NCBI GenBank assembly: GCA_902588595.1
Contig: CACIPT010000002.1
Span: 1-63,953, forward strand
DNA length: 63,953 nucleotides
Direction of reading: 5' to 3'
Source: an uncultured Pelagibacteraceae bacterium
GTDB taxonomy: Bacteria; Pseudomonadota; Alphaproteobacteria; Pelagibacterales; Pelagibacteraceae
This document shows positions 34,604 to 46,200 of this stretch, piece after piece. Each line of letters starts with the position of its first letter. The first letter of the stretch is position 1. Both the position numbers and the translations under genes were made by a program. Under the pieces are notes generated by a model. That model saw only the letters and a list, made by a program, of their open reading frames with translations, was not told where the DNA came from and did not search any database.

Positions 34604-37600
34604 ATAGCAATATTAATCTTATCTTTGATCATTATCGGATTATCAAGTTTATCTAACATTTCTTTTGGACATACTTGATAGAAATAGTTTATCTCATTTT
34701 TATAATCAGAAATAATCTTTTCAGCTATCTTTGATTTTGTTTCTTTAAAATGTTTCTGAACTAAATTTTTTAATAAATTTTTCCAATATTCGGTTTCTAA
34801 TCTTTGCCAAACAACTGTTTCTGGATTAACTTTTTTTTCAAATTCATTTTTCTCATCATAAATAAATGCCATACCACCTGTCATACCTGCTGCAAAATTA
34901 TCTCCCACTTGTCCAAGAACAACTACAACACCACCTGTCATATATTCACAGCCATTTGAATCACAACCTTCAATAACTGTGGTTGCCCCTGAATTTCTTA
35001 CAGCAAATCTTTCACCAGCTTTTCCTGAAGCAAATAAATTTCCTGATGTTGCGCCATATAATACTGTATTTCCAATAATTGTATTTTGATTGGAAATTAA
35101 ATTACTATCTCTTGGTAATTTAATAGAAATCGAAGCTCCAGACAAACCTTTGGCCACATAATCATTTGCATCACCTTCAAGTAAAAGTTTTAAACCTTTA
35201 ATTCCGAATGCACCAAATGATTGTCCAGCTGAACCCTTAAACTTTAAGGTTAAAAAATCTTCTTGTAACTTTTCATGACCATATCTTTTTAATAAATGGT
35301 AAGATATTCTCGTACCAACTGCCCTATGAATATTTTTTATATTAAACTCTTTATCAATTACATTTGTTTTTCCAATTTTATCTTCGATTTCAGGTAGTAT
35401 TTCTTGATCCAAAGTATCAGGAATTTCATTAATATCTTTTTTTTCACAATATCTTTTATAATTACCAGGATCAGGCAAAATAAAAAGTGGATGCAAATCT
35501 AAATCATCTAAATTTGAAGATCCGGTACTAACTTGTTTTAATAAGTCTGTTCTTCCAATAATTTCATTTAATGTTCTAAGACCCAATTCAGCCAATATTT
35601 CTCTTACTTCTTCTGCAATAAATTTAAATAAATTTACAACTTTTTCTGGAGTACCACTAAATTTTTCTCTTAATTTTTCGTCTTGAGTACAAACTCCAAC
35701 TGGACAAGTATTAGAGTGGCATTGTCTAACCATAATACATCCCATAGCAACTAAAGCGGTAGTTGCAATACCATATTCTTCTGCACCCATCATTGCAGCA
35801 ATAACAACATCTCTACCTGTTTTTATTCCACCATCAGTTTTTAAAGTAACGCTGTGTCTCAAATTATTTAAAATCAAAACCTGATTAACTTCGGTCAATC
35901 CCATTTCCCAGGGTATTCCAACATACTTCATGCTTGTTTGTGGCGTAGCTCCCGTTCCTCCATTATGACCTGAAATTAGAATTATATCTGCTTTAGCTTT
36001 TGCAACTCCCGCTGCAATTGTTCCTATTCCCGATGATGCAACCAACTTAACTGCTACTCTAGCTTTTGGATTTACTTGTTTTAAATCATAAATTAATTGA
36101 GCCAGATCTTCTATTGAATAGATATCATGATGAGGTGGTGGTGATATTAGTGTTACTCCAGGTGTAGAATATCTTAATTTTGCAATTTCATCGGTTACTT
36201 TAAAACCTGGCAGTTGTCCTCCTTCACCAGGCTTTGCTCCTTGAGCAATTTTAATTTCTATCTCATTGCAATTATTTAAATAATTAATTGTTACACCAAA
36301 TCTTGCTGATGCAATTTGTTTGACTCTAGAATTTGCATTATCATTATTTTTTAATAGAGTGAACCTTTTTTGATCTTCTCCACCTTCACCACTACATGAG
36401 GCACCTTTAATTCTATTCATTCCTATAGCTAAAGTTTCATGTGCTTCTTTCGATAAAGCGCCATGAGACATGCTACCACTTCCAAACCTTTTTAATATTT
36501 CTGTTGTTGGCTCAACCTCAGAAATATCTATTGAAGATTTTAAATACCTTTTTCTAAAATCAATCAAGTCCCTTAAATTGATAGGTGGAAGATCATAAAT
36601 TCCTTTTGCATATTTTTTATAAGTATCGAATGAACTGTTCGTTACAGCACTTTGAAGTAAATGAATTAATTTACCTTGATATTGATGTGTTTCTCCATTT
36701 TTTCTGTATTTATAAATTCCTCCAATTGGTAGCACATTATTATTGCTCTGAAATGCTTCCTTATGAATATTTTTTATCTTATGTTCTATACCAACTAATC
36801 CAATACCAGAAATTTTTGAGGTTATGCCGTGAAAATATTCTGATACGATTGTCCGACTTAATCCAAGGGCTTCAAAATTGCATCCACCTCTATAAGAACT
36901 TAAAACTGAAATTCCCATTTTAGACATTATCTTCAAAAGTCCAAAATTTACTGACTTAATATATCTTTCAATACACTCTTCATACCTAAACTTTCCAAAA
37001 AGTTTTTTTTCATATCTTTGATGTAAACTATCTAAAGCTAAATATGGATTAATAGTAGTAGCACCAACTCCTAAAATTGTTGCAAATGAATGAGTATCTA
37101 AGGCTTCTCCAGTTTGCACATTTATAGAAACATATCCTCTTAACTTTTTTTCTATTAAATGCTTATTAATAGCACCTACGCATAAAAGCATTGGAATTGC
37201 AATTTTTTCTTCTGACACAGTTATATCTGTCAATAATAATTGCGTTGCGCCTTGTCTTACTGCAATTTCAGACTCTTTTATAATATTGTCTAATGATTCT
37301 ACTAGAGAATTGTTGTACGAGAAAGTGCAATCAATAGTTTTAGAGTTTTTTCCAAAAAATTTTATAAATTTTTCATATTGTGAATTTGATAAAATAGGAC
37401 TTTCTAAAACATAAATATTATCTTTAGTTAATTTATCAAAATTTAATATGTTGCCTAAATTTCCAAATCTCGTTTTCAAACTCATAACTTTATTTTCTCT
37501 TAATGAATCGATAGGAGGATTTGTAACTTGACTAAAATTTTGTCTAAAAAAATGGTACAATGGTCTATATCTATCAGATAGAACAGCAAGCGGAGTATCA

Positions 37601-39105
37601 TCTCCCATAGAACCAACTGCTTCTTTAGCATCCGCTGCCATTGGATGAAGAATCATTTCTAGGTCTTCAATGCTTATTCCAAAAGCATGTTGTCTTTTTC
37701 TTAAGTCTGCTCCAGAAAAAATAAATTTTTCCTTATCAATTGTAATTTTTTTGTCTAAATCGACAATTTGACTATTAAAATGTTTAAATTCTTTAGCTAA
37801 ATAATTTTTAATTTCTTTATTATTAAAAACCTTACCCTTTTTGATTCTTATTCCAATAATTTCACCGGGGCCCAATCTTCCTTTTGAAATAATTTTTTTT
37901 TCATCTAGTTCTATCATTCCCGTTTCAGATCCTGCAAAAAGAAACTTATCTTTTGTTATAGTATACCTTAAAGGTCGAAGGCCATTTCTATCGTTAGCTA
38001 CTATTGCCCATTCATTATCTGTAGCAGCTATTGCTGCAGGACCATCCCACGGTTCCATTGTACTATTTAAAAAATTAAATAATTTTTGATGATCTCTGGA
38101 TACAATTTTACTTTTTTTAGACCAAGCATCTGGAATTAACATTAATTTTGCTAAAGGTGCAGGTTGCCCTGAAATATTTAATAATTCAAAGACATTATCT
38201 AAAGCTGCTGAGTCAGAAGCTCCAGGTTGTATTACTGGTTTTAAATTCTCTATGTTATCAAAAAGTGGACTTTCTATTTCATCTTCATGAACTTTCATCC
38301 AATTACAATTTCCTCTAAAAGTATTTATTTCTCCATTATGAGCAATAGCTCTAAAAGGTTGTGCTAAATCCCAACTTGGAAATGTATTGGTCGAAAATCT
38401 TTGATGAAAAATTGCATATCTTGATATAAATCTTTCGTCATTTAAATCAGGATAAAAATCAGACAATGCCTCTGCTAAAAACATTCCTTTATAAATTATA
38501 GACTTCGAACTTAAAGAACATATATAAAATTCCTCAATGTTGCTTTTTATAATTTCATTTTCAATTTTTCTTCTAATCTCATAAAGTTTTATTTCTAACT
38601 CTTTATCTATTAAATTTTTATCATTATGCTTAAATAGTATTTGAGTAATTTCGGGCCTATTGCTGTTTGCTTTATCTCCCAAAACCTTTGTGTTTATTGG
38701 AACTTGTCTCCATCCATAAATTTTAAAATTTGATTTAGTAAGTTCTTTTTCAACAATAGTCTTACAGTCTTCTTGAACATTAAAATTATCTCTAGGTAAA
38801 AAGATCATCCCAACACATATCTCAGAATTGTCGTGTTTATGTCCTTTGGTTTCTATCTTTTCTACAAAAAAATCATAAGGAATTTCAACGTGAATACCTG
38901 CTCCATCTCCTGTTTTGCCGTCAGCATCAACAGCTCCTCTGTGCCACACAGCTTTTAAAGCTTCAATTCCATACTCTACAATCTTTCTTAATTTTTTCCC
39001 ATCTGTAGAAGCAACTAAACCAACTCCACATCCGTCATGCTCCATACTTTTTGAATAAATATAATTTTTTTTTAAAATTTTTAAATTTTTTTTATAATTT
39101 TTCAT
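34600..39105 (-). CDS. gltB: glutamate synthase large subunit
   Basis: N-terminal GATase II, SISPPPHHDIYSIEDLAQLIYDLK-type FMN domain, CHSNTCPVGVCTQ. Confidence 0.96.
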   Translation of the reverse strand: MKNYKKNLKILKKNYIYSKSMEHDGCGVGLVASTDGKKLRKIVEYGIEALKAVWHRGAVDADGKTGDGAGIHVEIPYDFFVEKIETKGHKHDNSEICVGMIFLPRDNFNVQEDCKTIVEKELTKSNFKIYGWRQVPINTKVLGDKANSNRPEITQILFKHNDKNLIDKELEIKLYEIRRKIENEIIKSNIEEFYICSLSSKSIIYKGMFLAEALSDFYPDLNDERFISRYAIFHQRFSTNTFPSWDLAQPFRAIAHNGEINTFRGNCNWMKVHEDEIESPLFDNIENLKPVIQPGASDSAALDNVFELLNISGQPAPLAKLMLIPDAWSKKSKIVSRDHQKLFNFLNSTMEPWDGPAAIAATDNEWAIVANDRNGLRPLRYTITKDKFLFAGSETGMIELDEKKIISKGRLGPGEIIGIRIKKGKVFNNKEIKNYLAKEFKHFNSQIVDLDKKITIDKEKFIFSGADLRKRQHAFGISIEDLEMILHPMAADAKEAVGSMGDDTPLAVLSDRYRPLYHFFRQNFSQVTNPPIDSLRENKVMSLKTRFGNLGNILNFDKLTKDNIYVLESPILSNSQYEKFIKFFGKNSKTIDCTFSYNNSLVESLDNIIKESEIAVRQGATQLLLTDITVSEEKIAIPMLLCVGAINKHLIEKKLRGYVSINVQTGEALDTHSFATILGVGATTINPYLALDSLHQRYEKKLFGKFRYEECIERYIKSVNFGLLKIMSKMGISVLSSYRGGCNFEALGLSRTIVSEYFHGITSKISGIGLVGIEHKIKNIHKEAFQSNNNVLPIGGIYKYRKNGETHQYQGKLIHLLQSAVTNSSFDTYKKYAKGIYDLPPINLRDLIDFRKRYLKSSIDISEVEPTTEILKRFGSGSMSHGALSKEAHETLAIGMNRIKGASCSGEGGEDQKRFTLLKNNDNANSRVKQIASARFGVTINYLNNCNEIEIKIAQGAKPGEGGQLPGFKVTDEIAKLRYSTPGVTLISPPPHHDIYSIEDLAQLIYDLKQVNPKARVAVKLVASSGIGTIAAGVAKAKADIILISGHNGGTGATPQTSMKYVGIPWEMGLTEVNQVLILNNLRHSVTLKTDGGIKTGRDVVIAAMMGAEEYGIATTALVAMGCIMVRQCHSNTCPVGVCTQDEKLREKFSGTPEKVVNLFKFIAEEVREILAELGLRTLNEIIGRTDLLKQVSTGSSNLDDLDLHPLFILPDPGNYKRYCEKKDINEIPDTLDQEILPEIEDKIGKTNVIDKEFNIKNIHRAVGTRISYHLLKRYGHEKLQEDFLTLKFKGSAGQSFGAFGIKGLKLLLEGDANDYVAKGLSGASISIKLPRDSNLISNQNTIIGNTVLYGATSGNLFASGKAGERFAVRNSGATTVIEGCDSNGCEYMTGGVVVVLGQVGDNFAAGMTGGMAFIYDEKNEFEKKVNPETVVWQRLETEYWKNLLKNLVQKHFKETKSKIAEKIISDYKNEINYFYQVCPKEMLDKLDNPIMIKDKINIAI

Positions 39106-40565
39106 TATTCGACTTTTGCCTTTTTGTTTTCTTTCTTTTCTAAAAAATTTTTTATAGAAGTTGCCGCTTCTCTTCCATCTCTAATAGCCCAAACAACCAA
39201 AGAAGCTCCTCTTATAATATCTCCTGCTGCAAAAACTCCTGGCAAATTTGTTTTCATTGTATCAAAATCAACTTTAATTGTCCCCCATCTACTTACTTTT
39301 AAGTTTTTTTCTTTGAACAGATTTGGAAGATCTTCTGGATCAAATCCAAGAGCTTTAATTACTATATCTGCCTTAAGAATAAACTCTGAATTATTTTCAA
39401 TAATTGGTTTTTTTCTTCCGCTTTCATCAGGATCACCAAGTTTCATTTTATCAACTAATACATTTGCAATTTTATTTGTTCCTTTAAATTTTTTTGGATT
39501 TGATAGCCAAACAAATTCAACACCTTCTTCCTCTGCGTTGAAAACCTCTCTTGCAGATCCTGGCATATTCTCTTTGTCTCTTCTATATAAACATTTTACT
39601 GATTTTGCGTTTTGTCTAACCGAAGTTCTAACGCAATCCATTGCTGTATCTCCACCTCCTATAACAATTACATCTTTTCCCTCTACATTTAGTTTTCCAT
39701 TATCAAATTGTTCAACTTTATCTCCTAAACCTTTTTTATTTGATGCAGTTAAAAAGTCCATTGCAGGAAAAATATTTTCTAGATCATCGCCAGGAATTTC
39801 TATTTCTCGGGCTTTATAAACTCCAGTAGCAATAAGAATGGCATCATGTTTTTCTTTTAGTTCATTTAATGTTACATCTTTTCCAACTTCAAAATTTTGA
39901 ATAAATTTAATACCACTCTTTTTAAAAAGATTTGTTCTTCTCTCAACTACAAATTTTTCTAATTTAAAATTTGGAATACCATATATAAGGAGGCCTCCTG
40001 GGCGATCATACCTATCATAAATTGTCACTTGGTAACCTTGTTTTCTTAATTGTTCAGCGCAAGTAAGACCTGCAGGACCCGCTCCAATTATTCCTACTGA
40101 TTCTTTCTTTTCTAATTTAATTTTTATTGGTTCTATCCATTTATTTTTCCAAGCATTTTCTGTAATAAATTTTTCTATGGACCCTATTGTGACTGTTCCA
40201 TGACCTGATTGTTCAATTACGCAATTACCTTCACATAGTCTATCTTGTGGACAAATTCTTCCACAAACTTCGGGCATATTGTTTGTGCTTTCTGCTAATT
40301 CATAAGCCTCTTTAAGTCTTCCTTCGGCAGTAAGTTTTAACCAATCAGGTATGTTATTGCTTAAAGGGCAATGTACTTGGCAAAAAGGAACTCCACACTG
40401 AGAACATCTACTAGATTGTTCTTTTGCTTTTTCATTAATAAACTCCCTATAAATCTCATTAAAATCCTCTTTACGCTCTAAAATTTTTCTTTTGGGTGGA
40501 TTTTGTTGGCCTAATTTTACAAATTTTAGCATTTTTTCTGGCATATTAGATGAAACATATAACAT
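39105..40565 (-). CDS. gltD: glutamate synthase small subunit
   Basis: CSQCGVPFCQVHCPLSNNIPDW, GAGPAGLTCAEQLRKQGY, GGDTAMDCVRT. Confidence 0.95.
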   Translation of the reverse strand: MLYVSSNMPEKMLKFVKLGQQNPPKRKILERKEDFNEIYREFINEKAKEQSSRCSQCGVPFCQVHCPLSNNIPDWLKLTAEGRLKEAYELAESTNNMPEVCGRICPQDRLCEGNCVIEQSGHGTVTIGSIEKFITENAWKNKWIEPIKIKLEKKESVGIIGAGPAGLTCAEQLRKQGYQVTIYDRYDRPGGLLIYGIPNFKLEKFVVERRTNLFKKSGIKFIQNFEVGKDVTLNELKEKHDAILIATGVYKAREIEIPGDDLENIFPAMDFLTASNKKGLGDKVEQFDNGKLNVEGKDVIVIGGGDTAMDCVRTSVRQNAKSVKCLYRRDKENMPGSAREVFNAEEEGVEFVWLSNPKKFKGTNKIANVLVDKMKLGDPDESGRKKPIIENNSEFILKADIVIKALGFDPEDLPNLFKEKNLKVSRWGTIKVDFDTMKTNLPGVFAAGDIIRGASLVVWAIRDGREAATSIKNFLEKKENKKAKVE

Positions 40566-40723
40566 AATTTATAAGGACAAATAGATAAATAGGTAATATG
40601 TACTGACCTTAAAACTACTTTTTAAGAGGTTATATAAGGTTTTTTATAAAACTGCATTCCTGTTATGCGTTCATGGAATTGCTTTATTTTAGGGTAATAT
40701 TGTTTAGGAAGAAATAAATCCAA

Positions 40724-41491
40724 ATGATTTCAAATTATTTAGAAGTTCTTATTTTATCAGTTATTCAAGGAATTTCAGAATTTTTACCGGTTAGTTCCTC
40801 GGCTCATCTAATAATATTTTCAAATATTATTGATTTTTCAAATCAATCTTTAATTTTTGATGTTGGTTTACATTTGGGATCTTTGCTTGCAATACTATTT
40901 TATTTTAGAAAAGAATTATTGAACATTACAAATGATAAAAAATTATTCAATTTACTTTTGATTGGTTCAATTCCACTGATCTTGGTTGGGTATATTTTTT
41001 ATTCAACAGGCATAATAGATTCATTTAGAAATCTAAAAATAATAGCATGGACTACATTAATTTTTGGTTTATTAATGTATTTTGCAGATACTTTTAAAGT
41101 TGAAAAAAAAATTGAAAAAAATTTAACTATTAAAAATATTTTAATTATAGGAATAATGCAAATTCTTGCTCTTGTTCCTGGAGTAAGTAGATCTGGAATA
41201 ACCATAACTGCTGGTAGATTTTTAAATTTTGATAGACACGATTCAACAAAAATTTCTTTTTTCCTATCTATACCAGCTTTAATGGGAGCAAGCGTACTTT
41301 CCTTAAAAGATGCAGTGAATGAAAATGTGGAATTTAATTTTTTTCTTATAATTTCAATTATATTATCTTTTATTTTTTCTTATCTAACAATAAAATATTT
41401 TTTAATTTACACAAAAAGATTTTCATTAAAGTTTTTTGTAATATATAGAATTGTTTTATCTATAATAATTTTTCTAATTATATATAATTAG
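40724..41491 (+). CDS. uppP: undecaprenyl-diphosphatase
   Basis: VIQGISEFLPVSSSAHLII, LVPGVSRSGITITAGRF. Confidence 0.93.
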   Translation: MISNYLEVLILSVIQGISEFLPVSSSAHLIIFSNIIDFSNQSLIFDVGLHLGSLLAILFYFRKELLNITNDKKLFNLLLIGSIPLILVGYIFYSTGIIDSFRNLKIIAWTTLIFGLLMYFADTFKVEKKIEKNLTIKNILIIGIMQILALVPGVSRSGITITAGRFLNFDRHDSTKISFFLSIPALMGASVLSLKDAVNENVEFNFFLIISIILSFIFSYLTIKYFLIYTKRFSLKFFVIYRIVLSIIIFLIIYN

Positions 41492-42375
41492 CTTTTTTTA
41501 ACTTCTGGCATTATTTGTGAAAAAATAACACCTATAAGAATAAAAATGCATCCTAACACATTATTAATATTTAAATATTGGCTTAAAATTATCCAGGCAG
41601 CTATAGTTGCAATTACACCCTCTAATGAAAAAATTATTGCTGCAGGTGCGGGAGCAATATTTTTTTGCGCATAAAATTGCAATACAAACGCTATACTTCC
41701 TGATAAAATTCCTGCATATAAAATTTGTACTTTTTGAGCTAAAATATTAATTAGTACAATTTCTTCAAATATAATTCCAAGAAGAATTGACAAAATAGAT
41801 ACGGTAAATGTTTGAATCATTCCAATAAAAATTGGTATATCAAAAATTTTAATTACTCTTGCTACAAATATAATATGCAAACTCCAAAATAATGCTCCTA
41901 AAATTACTAATGTGTCTCCTAAACGTACAGTCGCATTATAAAAATCAGTTAGTAAATAACCACCCATTACACAAAAAATTACTGAAGGCCAAACACTCCA
42001 ATGAATTTTTGATTTAAAGAGATAAAAAACAATTATTGGAACCATTGGCACATAAAAAATTGTGAAAAATGCTGCATTTGCTACGTCAGTATATAATAGA
42101 GCAATTTGCTGCAATGCAGTTCCAAAAAAAAGAAATAAGCCAATAAGCATAGAATTAATTATAAAAAACTTTTTATCCTTTAAAATTTCAGATTTAACCT
42201 TTTTTCTTTCTAATATTAAAAAAAGAGGAATTAGAGCTAAAAAACCAACAAAAAATCTTACACCGTTAAATACATAGGGTCCAATAAACTCCATGCCTGT
42301 ATCTTGAGCAATAAAAGTAGTGCCCCAAATAAATACACATATTAAAGCAGCAATTAATGATGAAGATTTTGACAT
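41488..42375 (-). CDS. EamA/DMT-superfamily transporter
   Basis: Multiple TM segments; IWGTTFIAQDTG, SLEGVIATIAAWIIL. Confidence 0.85.
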   Translation of the reverse strand: MSKSSSLIAALICVFIWGTTFIAQDTGMEFIGPYVFNGVRFFVGFLALIPLFLILERKKVKSEILKDKKFFIINSMLIGLFLFFGTALQQIALLYTDVANAAFFTIFYVPMVPIIVFYLFKSKIHWSVWPSVIFCVMGGYLLTDFYNATVRLGDTLVILGALFWSLHIIFVARVIKIFDIPIFIGMIQTFTVSILSILLGIIFEEIVLINILAQKVQILYAGILSGSIAFVLQFYAQKNIAPAPAAIIFSLEGVIATIAAWIILSQYLNINNVLGCIFILIGVIFSQIMPEVKKS

Positions 42376-42383
42376 ATATTAAA

Positions 42384-43295
42384 TTAAAAGGCTAAATTGT
42401 AGGCAAAGTTTTTTCCTAAATTTTCTTTTAATGAATTGCAGAACTTGGCTGCTTCTGCGCCATCTATTATTCTGTGATCATAGGAGAGTGATATTGGTAA
42501 CACTGTTCTTACAAGAAATTTATCTTTTATGAAAATCTGCTTTTTATAAGATCTACCAACTCCAAGAATTGCTACTTCGGGATAATTAATTATAGGTGTA
42601 AAATAAGTGCCTCCAATTCCGCCAAGGCTTGTTATAGTTATTGATCCTCCAAAAAATTCTTTTTTATTTATTTTTAAATTTCTACTAAGTTCACTCACAT
42701 TTTTTAATTCTTCTGCTATTTCTTTTATTTTCATTTGATCTACATTTCTAATTTTTGGAACCATTAAACCGTGAGGAGTATCAACTGCAATACCTATATG
42801 AAAATATTTTTTTAAAGTAATTTTTCCATCTTTAATATTGTTAATTGAAGAATTAAAAGTAGGAAATTTCTTTAAATTATTCGTTAATGCTTTTGCTATA
42901 AATGCAAGAGGTGTAATTTTAATTTTATCTCCAGAAACTGTGTCAGTTAATTTTGCTCTGAAGTCCTCAAGCTCTGTTATGTCTGCTTCATCATGATGAG
43001 TAACATGCGGTATTGTATTCCAAGAATTTGAAAGATGTGGGGCTGCTAATCTTTTTACTCTAGGCATATCAATTATTTCTACATCTCCAAAATCAGAATG
43101 ATTGAATTCTGATTTAACTTGAGTCTCTCCTTTTGCTTGTGGTTTATTTAAATTTTTATTTACAAAATTTTTTACATCTTTTTCGGTTATTCTGCCTGCT
43201 CTTGCAGATCCTTCAATTTCAGATATATTTGCTCCAAGCTCTCTTGCAAATTTTCTAATTTTTGGTGTTGTAAATATTTTTTTATTTTCAGACAT
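42384..43295 (-). CDS. aceF: dihydrolipoamide acetyltransferase (E2) lacking a lipoyl domain
   Basis: Starts with peripheral subunit-binding domain (TTPKIRKFARELGANISEIEGSARAGRITEKDV) followed by catalytic domain ending LSYDHRIIDGAEAAKF; no lipoyl domain. Confidence 0.88.
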   Translation of the reverse strand: MSENKKIFTTPKIRKFARELGANISEIEGSARAGRITEKDVKNFVNKNLNKPQAKGETQVKSEFNHSDFGDVEIIDMPRVKRLAAPHLSNSWNTIPHVTHHDEADITELEDFRAKLTDTVSGDKIKITPLAFIAKALTNNLKKFPTFNSSINNIKDGKITLKKYFHIGIAVDTPHGLMVPKIRNVDQMKIKEIAEELKNVSELSRNLKINKKEFFGGSITITSLGGIGGTYFTPIINYPEVAILGVGRSYKKQIFIKDKFLVRTVLPISLSYDHRIIDGAEAAKFCNSLKENLGKNFAYNLAF

Positions 43296-43298
43296 AAT

Positions 43299-46200
43299 TT
43301 ATAATTTTGTAGGAATTGGTTTGTCTGAATCTATATTATACTTTTTCATTGCATCTTTTGCATATTTAGATGGTATTAATTGTTCTTTTGCTAAAACACT
43401 AAGAGAATAAGCAACAATATGTTCTCTATCTACTTCAAAAAATTTTCTTAAATTTTTTCTTGTATCACTTCTTCCATATCCATCTGTGCCAAATGAATAA
43501 AAACTTTTTCTAATAAATGGTCTAATTTGATCAGAGTTTAGCCTTATATAGTCTGAAGATGAAACTATTGGACCTTCAGTTGAAGAAAGACATTTTTCTA
43601 TATGACTTTTTTTAGGTTCTTTGTCAGGATTGAGTAAATTATATCTTTCTACCTCCATTGCTTCTTTTCTAAGTTCATTATAACTTGTAACACTCCATAC
43701 ATTGCTATCTATTTTATAATCTTTTTCTAATATTTCTGCAGCAGCAATAATTTCCCTAAGTATAGCTCCAGATCCTAATAGTTGGATTTTTGTTTTTTTA
43801 TTTCTATTGTATTCTTTAAAATGATACATGCCTTTTAAAATTCCTTCTTCGATGCTTTTTTCTTTTGGCATTTCAGGATGAGGATAGTTTTCGTTCATAG
43901 TTGTAATATAATAAAATATATTTTCTTGTTTCTCATACATTCTTTTTAATCCTTCTCTAAAAATTGTAGCTAATTCATAACCAAATGTTGGATCGTATGA
44001 TTTGCAGTTTGGTATAACTGAAGATAATACATGGCTATGTCCATCACCGTGCTGTAAACCTTCTCCTGCTAAAGTAGTTCTGCCAGATGTGGCACCTATT
44101 AAAAAACCTCTGGTTTGATTATCTCCAGCTGCCCAAGCTAAATCTCCTGTTCTTTGAAATCCAAACATTGAATAAAACAAATATATTGGAATCATTGAAA
44201 TATCATGATTCGCATATGAGGTTCCTGCTGCAATCCAAGATGACATTGCCCCTGCTTCTGTTAATCCTTCTTCTAAAACTTGCCCTTTTATATCCTCACG
44301 ATAAGAACTTAGCTGTTCTGAGTCTACTGGCTCGTATTTTTGACCTTCATGAGCATAAATACCTATTTTTTGAAACAAACCTTCCATTCCAAAAGTTCTT
44401 GCTTCATCTGGAATAATTGGAACCAATCTTGGAGCTACATTTTTATCTCTCATAAGATTTGTTAGCATTCTGACTAATACCATCGTCGTAGACATTTCTT
44501 TCTCTCCTGTAGATTCCTTCATTTTACTAAATATATCTTTTGGAGGAGTTTTTATTGCTTTTGCAAATGAGGATCTTTCAGGTATATGACCTCCTAACTT
44601 AATTCTACATTCTTTTAAATATTTTATTTCTGGTGAATTTTCTTTTGGTTTATAATATTGAACGTTTCTTACTTGTTCGTCTGTTAAAGGAACATCAAAT
44701 CTATCCCTATAATATAAAAGATCTTCTTCATCTAATTTCTTTTGTTGGTGAGTTGTATTCATGCTTTCTCCTGATTTTCCCATTCCATAACCTTTAATAG
44801 TTTTGGCCAATATTACAGTTGGCGTTCCTTTGTTTTCCATTGCAGAATGATATGCTGCATAAACTTTGTGTGGATCATGTCCTCCTCTATTAAGTTTCCA
44901 AATATCTCTGTCTGTCATTTGAGAAACCATATCTAGTAATTCTTTATACTTTCCAAAAAAGTGTTCTCTTACATAAGCTCCGCCTTTTGCTTTAAAAGCT
45001 TGATACTCCCCATCAACTGCTTCGCCCATTCTTTTAATTAATAAGCCAGAATTATCTTTGGCTAACAATTGATCCCAATATGAGCCCCAAATAACTTTAA
45101 TCACATTCCAGCCCGCTCCTCTAAATATTCCTTCGAGCTCTTGAATAATTTTTCCGTTTCCTCTTACTGGTCCATCTAATCTTTGAAGATTACAATTTAC
45201 TACAAAAATTAAATTATCTAATTTTTCTCTTGCTGCTAAACCTATGGCACCCAAAGATTCTGGTTCATCAGTTTCACCATCACCTAAAAAACACCAAATT
45301 TTTCTTCCTTCATCTTTTAGCAGTCCTCTATTAATTAAATATTTATTAAACCTTGCTTGATAGATTGACATTATTGGTCCAAGTCCCATCGAAACTGTTG
45401 GAAATTGCCAAAACTTTGGCATTAGCCATGGATGGGGATATGATGATAAACCACCTGGTTTAATTTCTTGTCTAAAATGATCTAGTTCTTTTTCATTTAT
45501 TCTTCCTTCAAGAAAAGCTCTAGCATACATACCTGGTGCGCTGTGACCTTGAAAATAAATTAAGTCACCACCAAATTTATTATTTTTAGCTCTCCAAAAA
45601 TGATTCATTCCAACATCATATAGTGTTGCAGCTGATGCAAATGTTCCAATATGCCCACCTAGTTCAGGATTTTTCTTATTTGCCCTAACAACCATTGCTG
45701 CTGCATTCCATCTAATCAAAGATCTAATTTTTCTCTCTAAATTTTGATCTCCAGGAGATTTTTTCTCTTCCTCTGACTTAATAGTATTAATGTAAGGTGT
45801 ATTTTTAGATAACACTAAATCTGAACCTTCTTTATAAGAATGTTCAATAAGTTGCTTAATTAAAAATTGAGCTCTATTTTTTCCATCTTTCTCTAAAACA
45901 GCAGAAAGAGACTCTAACCATTCTTTTGTTTCAATTGAATCTATATCTTCACCTTTCAATACTTGAATAGTTGCCTCATTTTTTTTATCAATTTTGCTTG
46001 GGGCAACTTTTTTTTCTTTTTTCTCTAAAGTCTCTTCTGCTTGTTGAATAATTTTTTCTGTATCTGCTGGTAATTTATCTTTACTAGATTTTATTTTCTC
46101 ATTATTATCTTTTGCTGAGTCTCCTGAAACTGATATAAGAACATCACCTTTTGAAACTTTATCTCCAATTTTTACATTTATATTTTCAACCATGCCTTCT

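Noticed and set aside
36585-36923. 112-aa plus-strand ORF opposite gltB
   Set aside because: Antisense to GltB coding sequence; no own signals.
39124-39819. 231-aa plus-strand ORF opposite gltD
   Set aside because: Antisense to clear GltD; no recognisable domain, Ser/Phe/Pro-rich shadow ORF.
40566-40723. Possible riboswitch/leader between gltD and uppP (tgcgttcatggaattgc looked a little like a glutamine-motif RNA)
   Set aside because: The required conserved elements are not complete and the strand would point to uppP instead of gltBD; not supportable without a covariance search.
44087-44416. 109-aa plus-strand ORF opposite aceE
   Set aside because: Antisense to AceE; Leu-rich shadow ORF.
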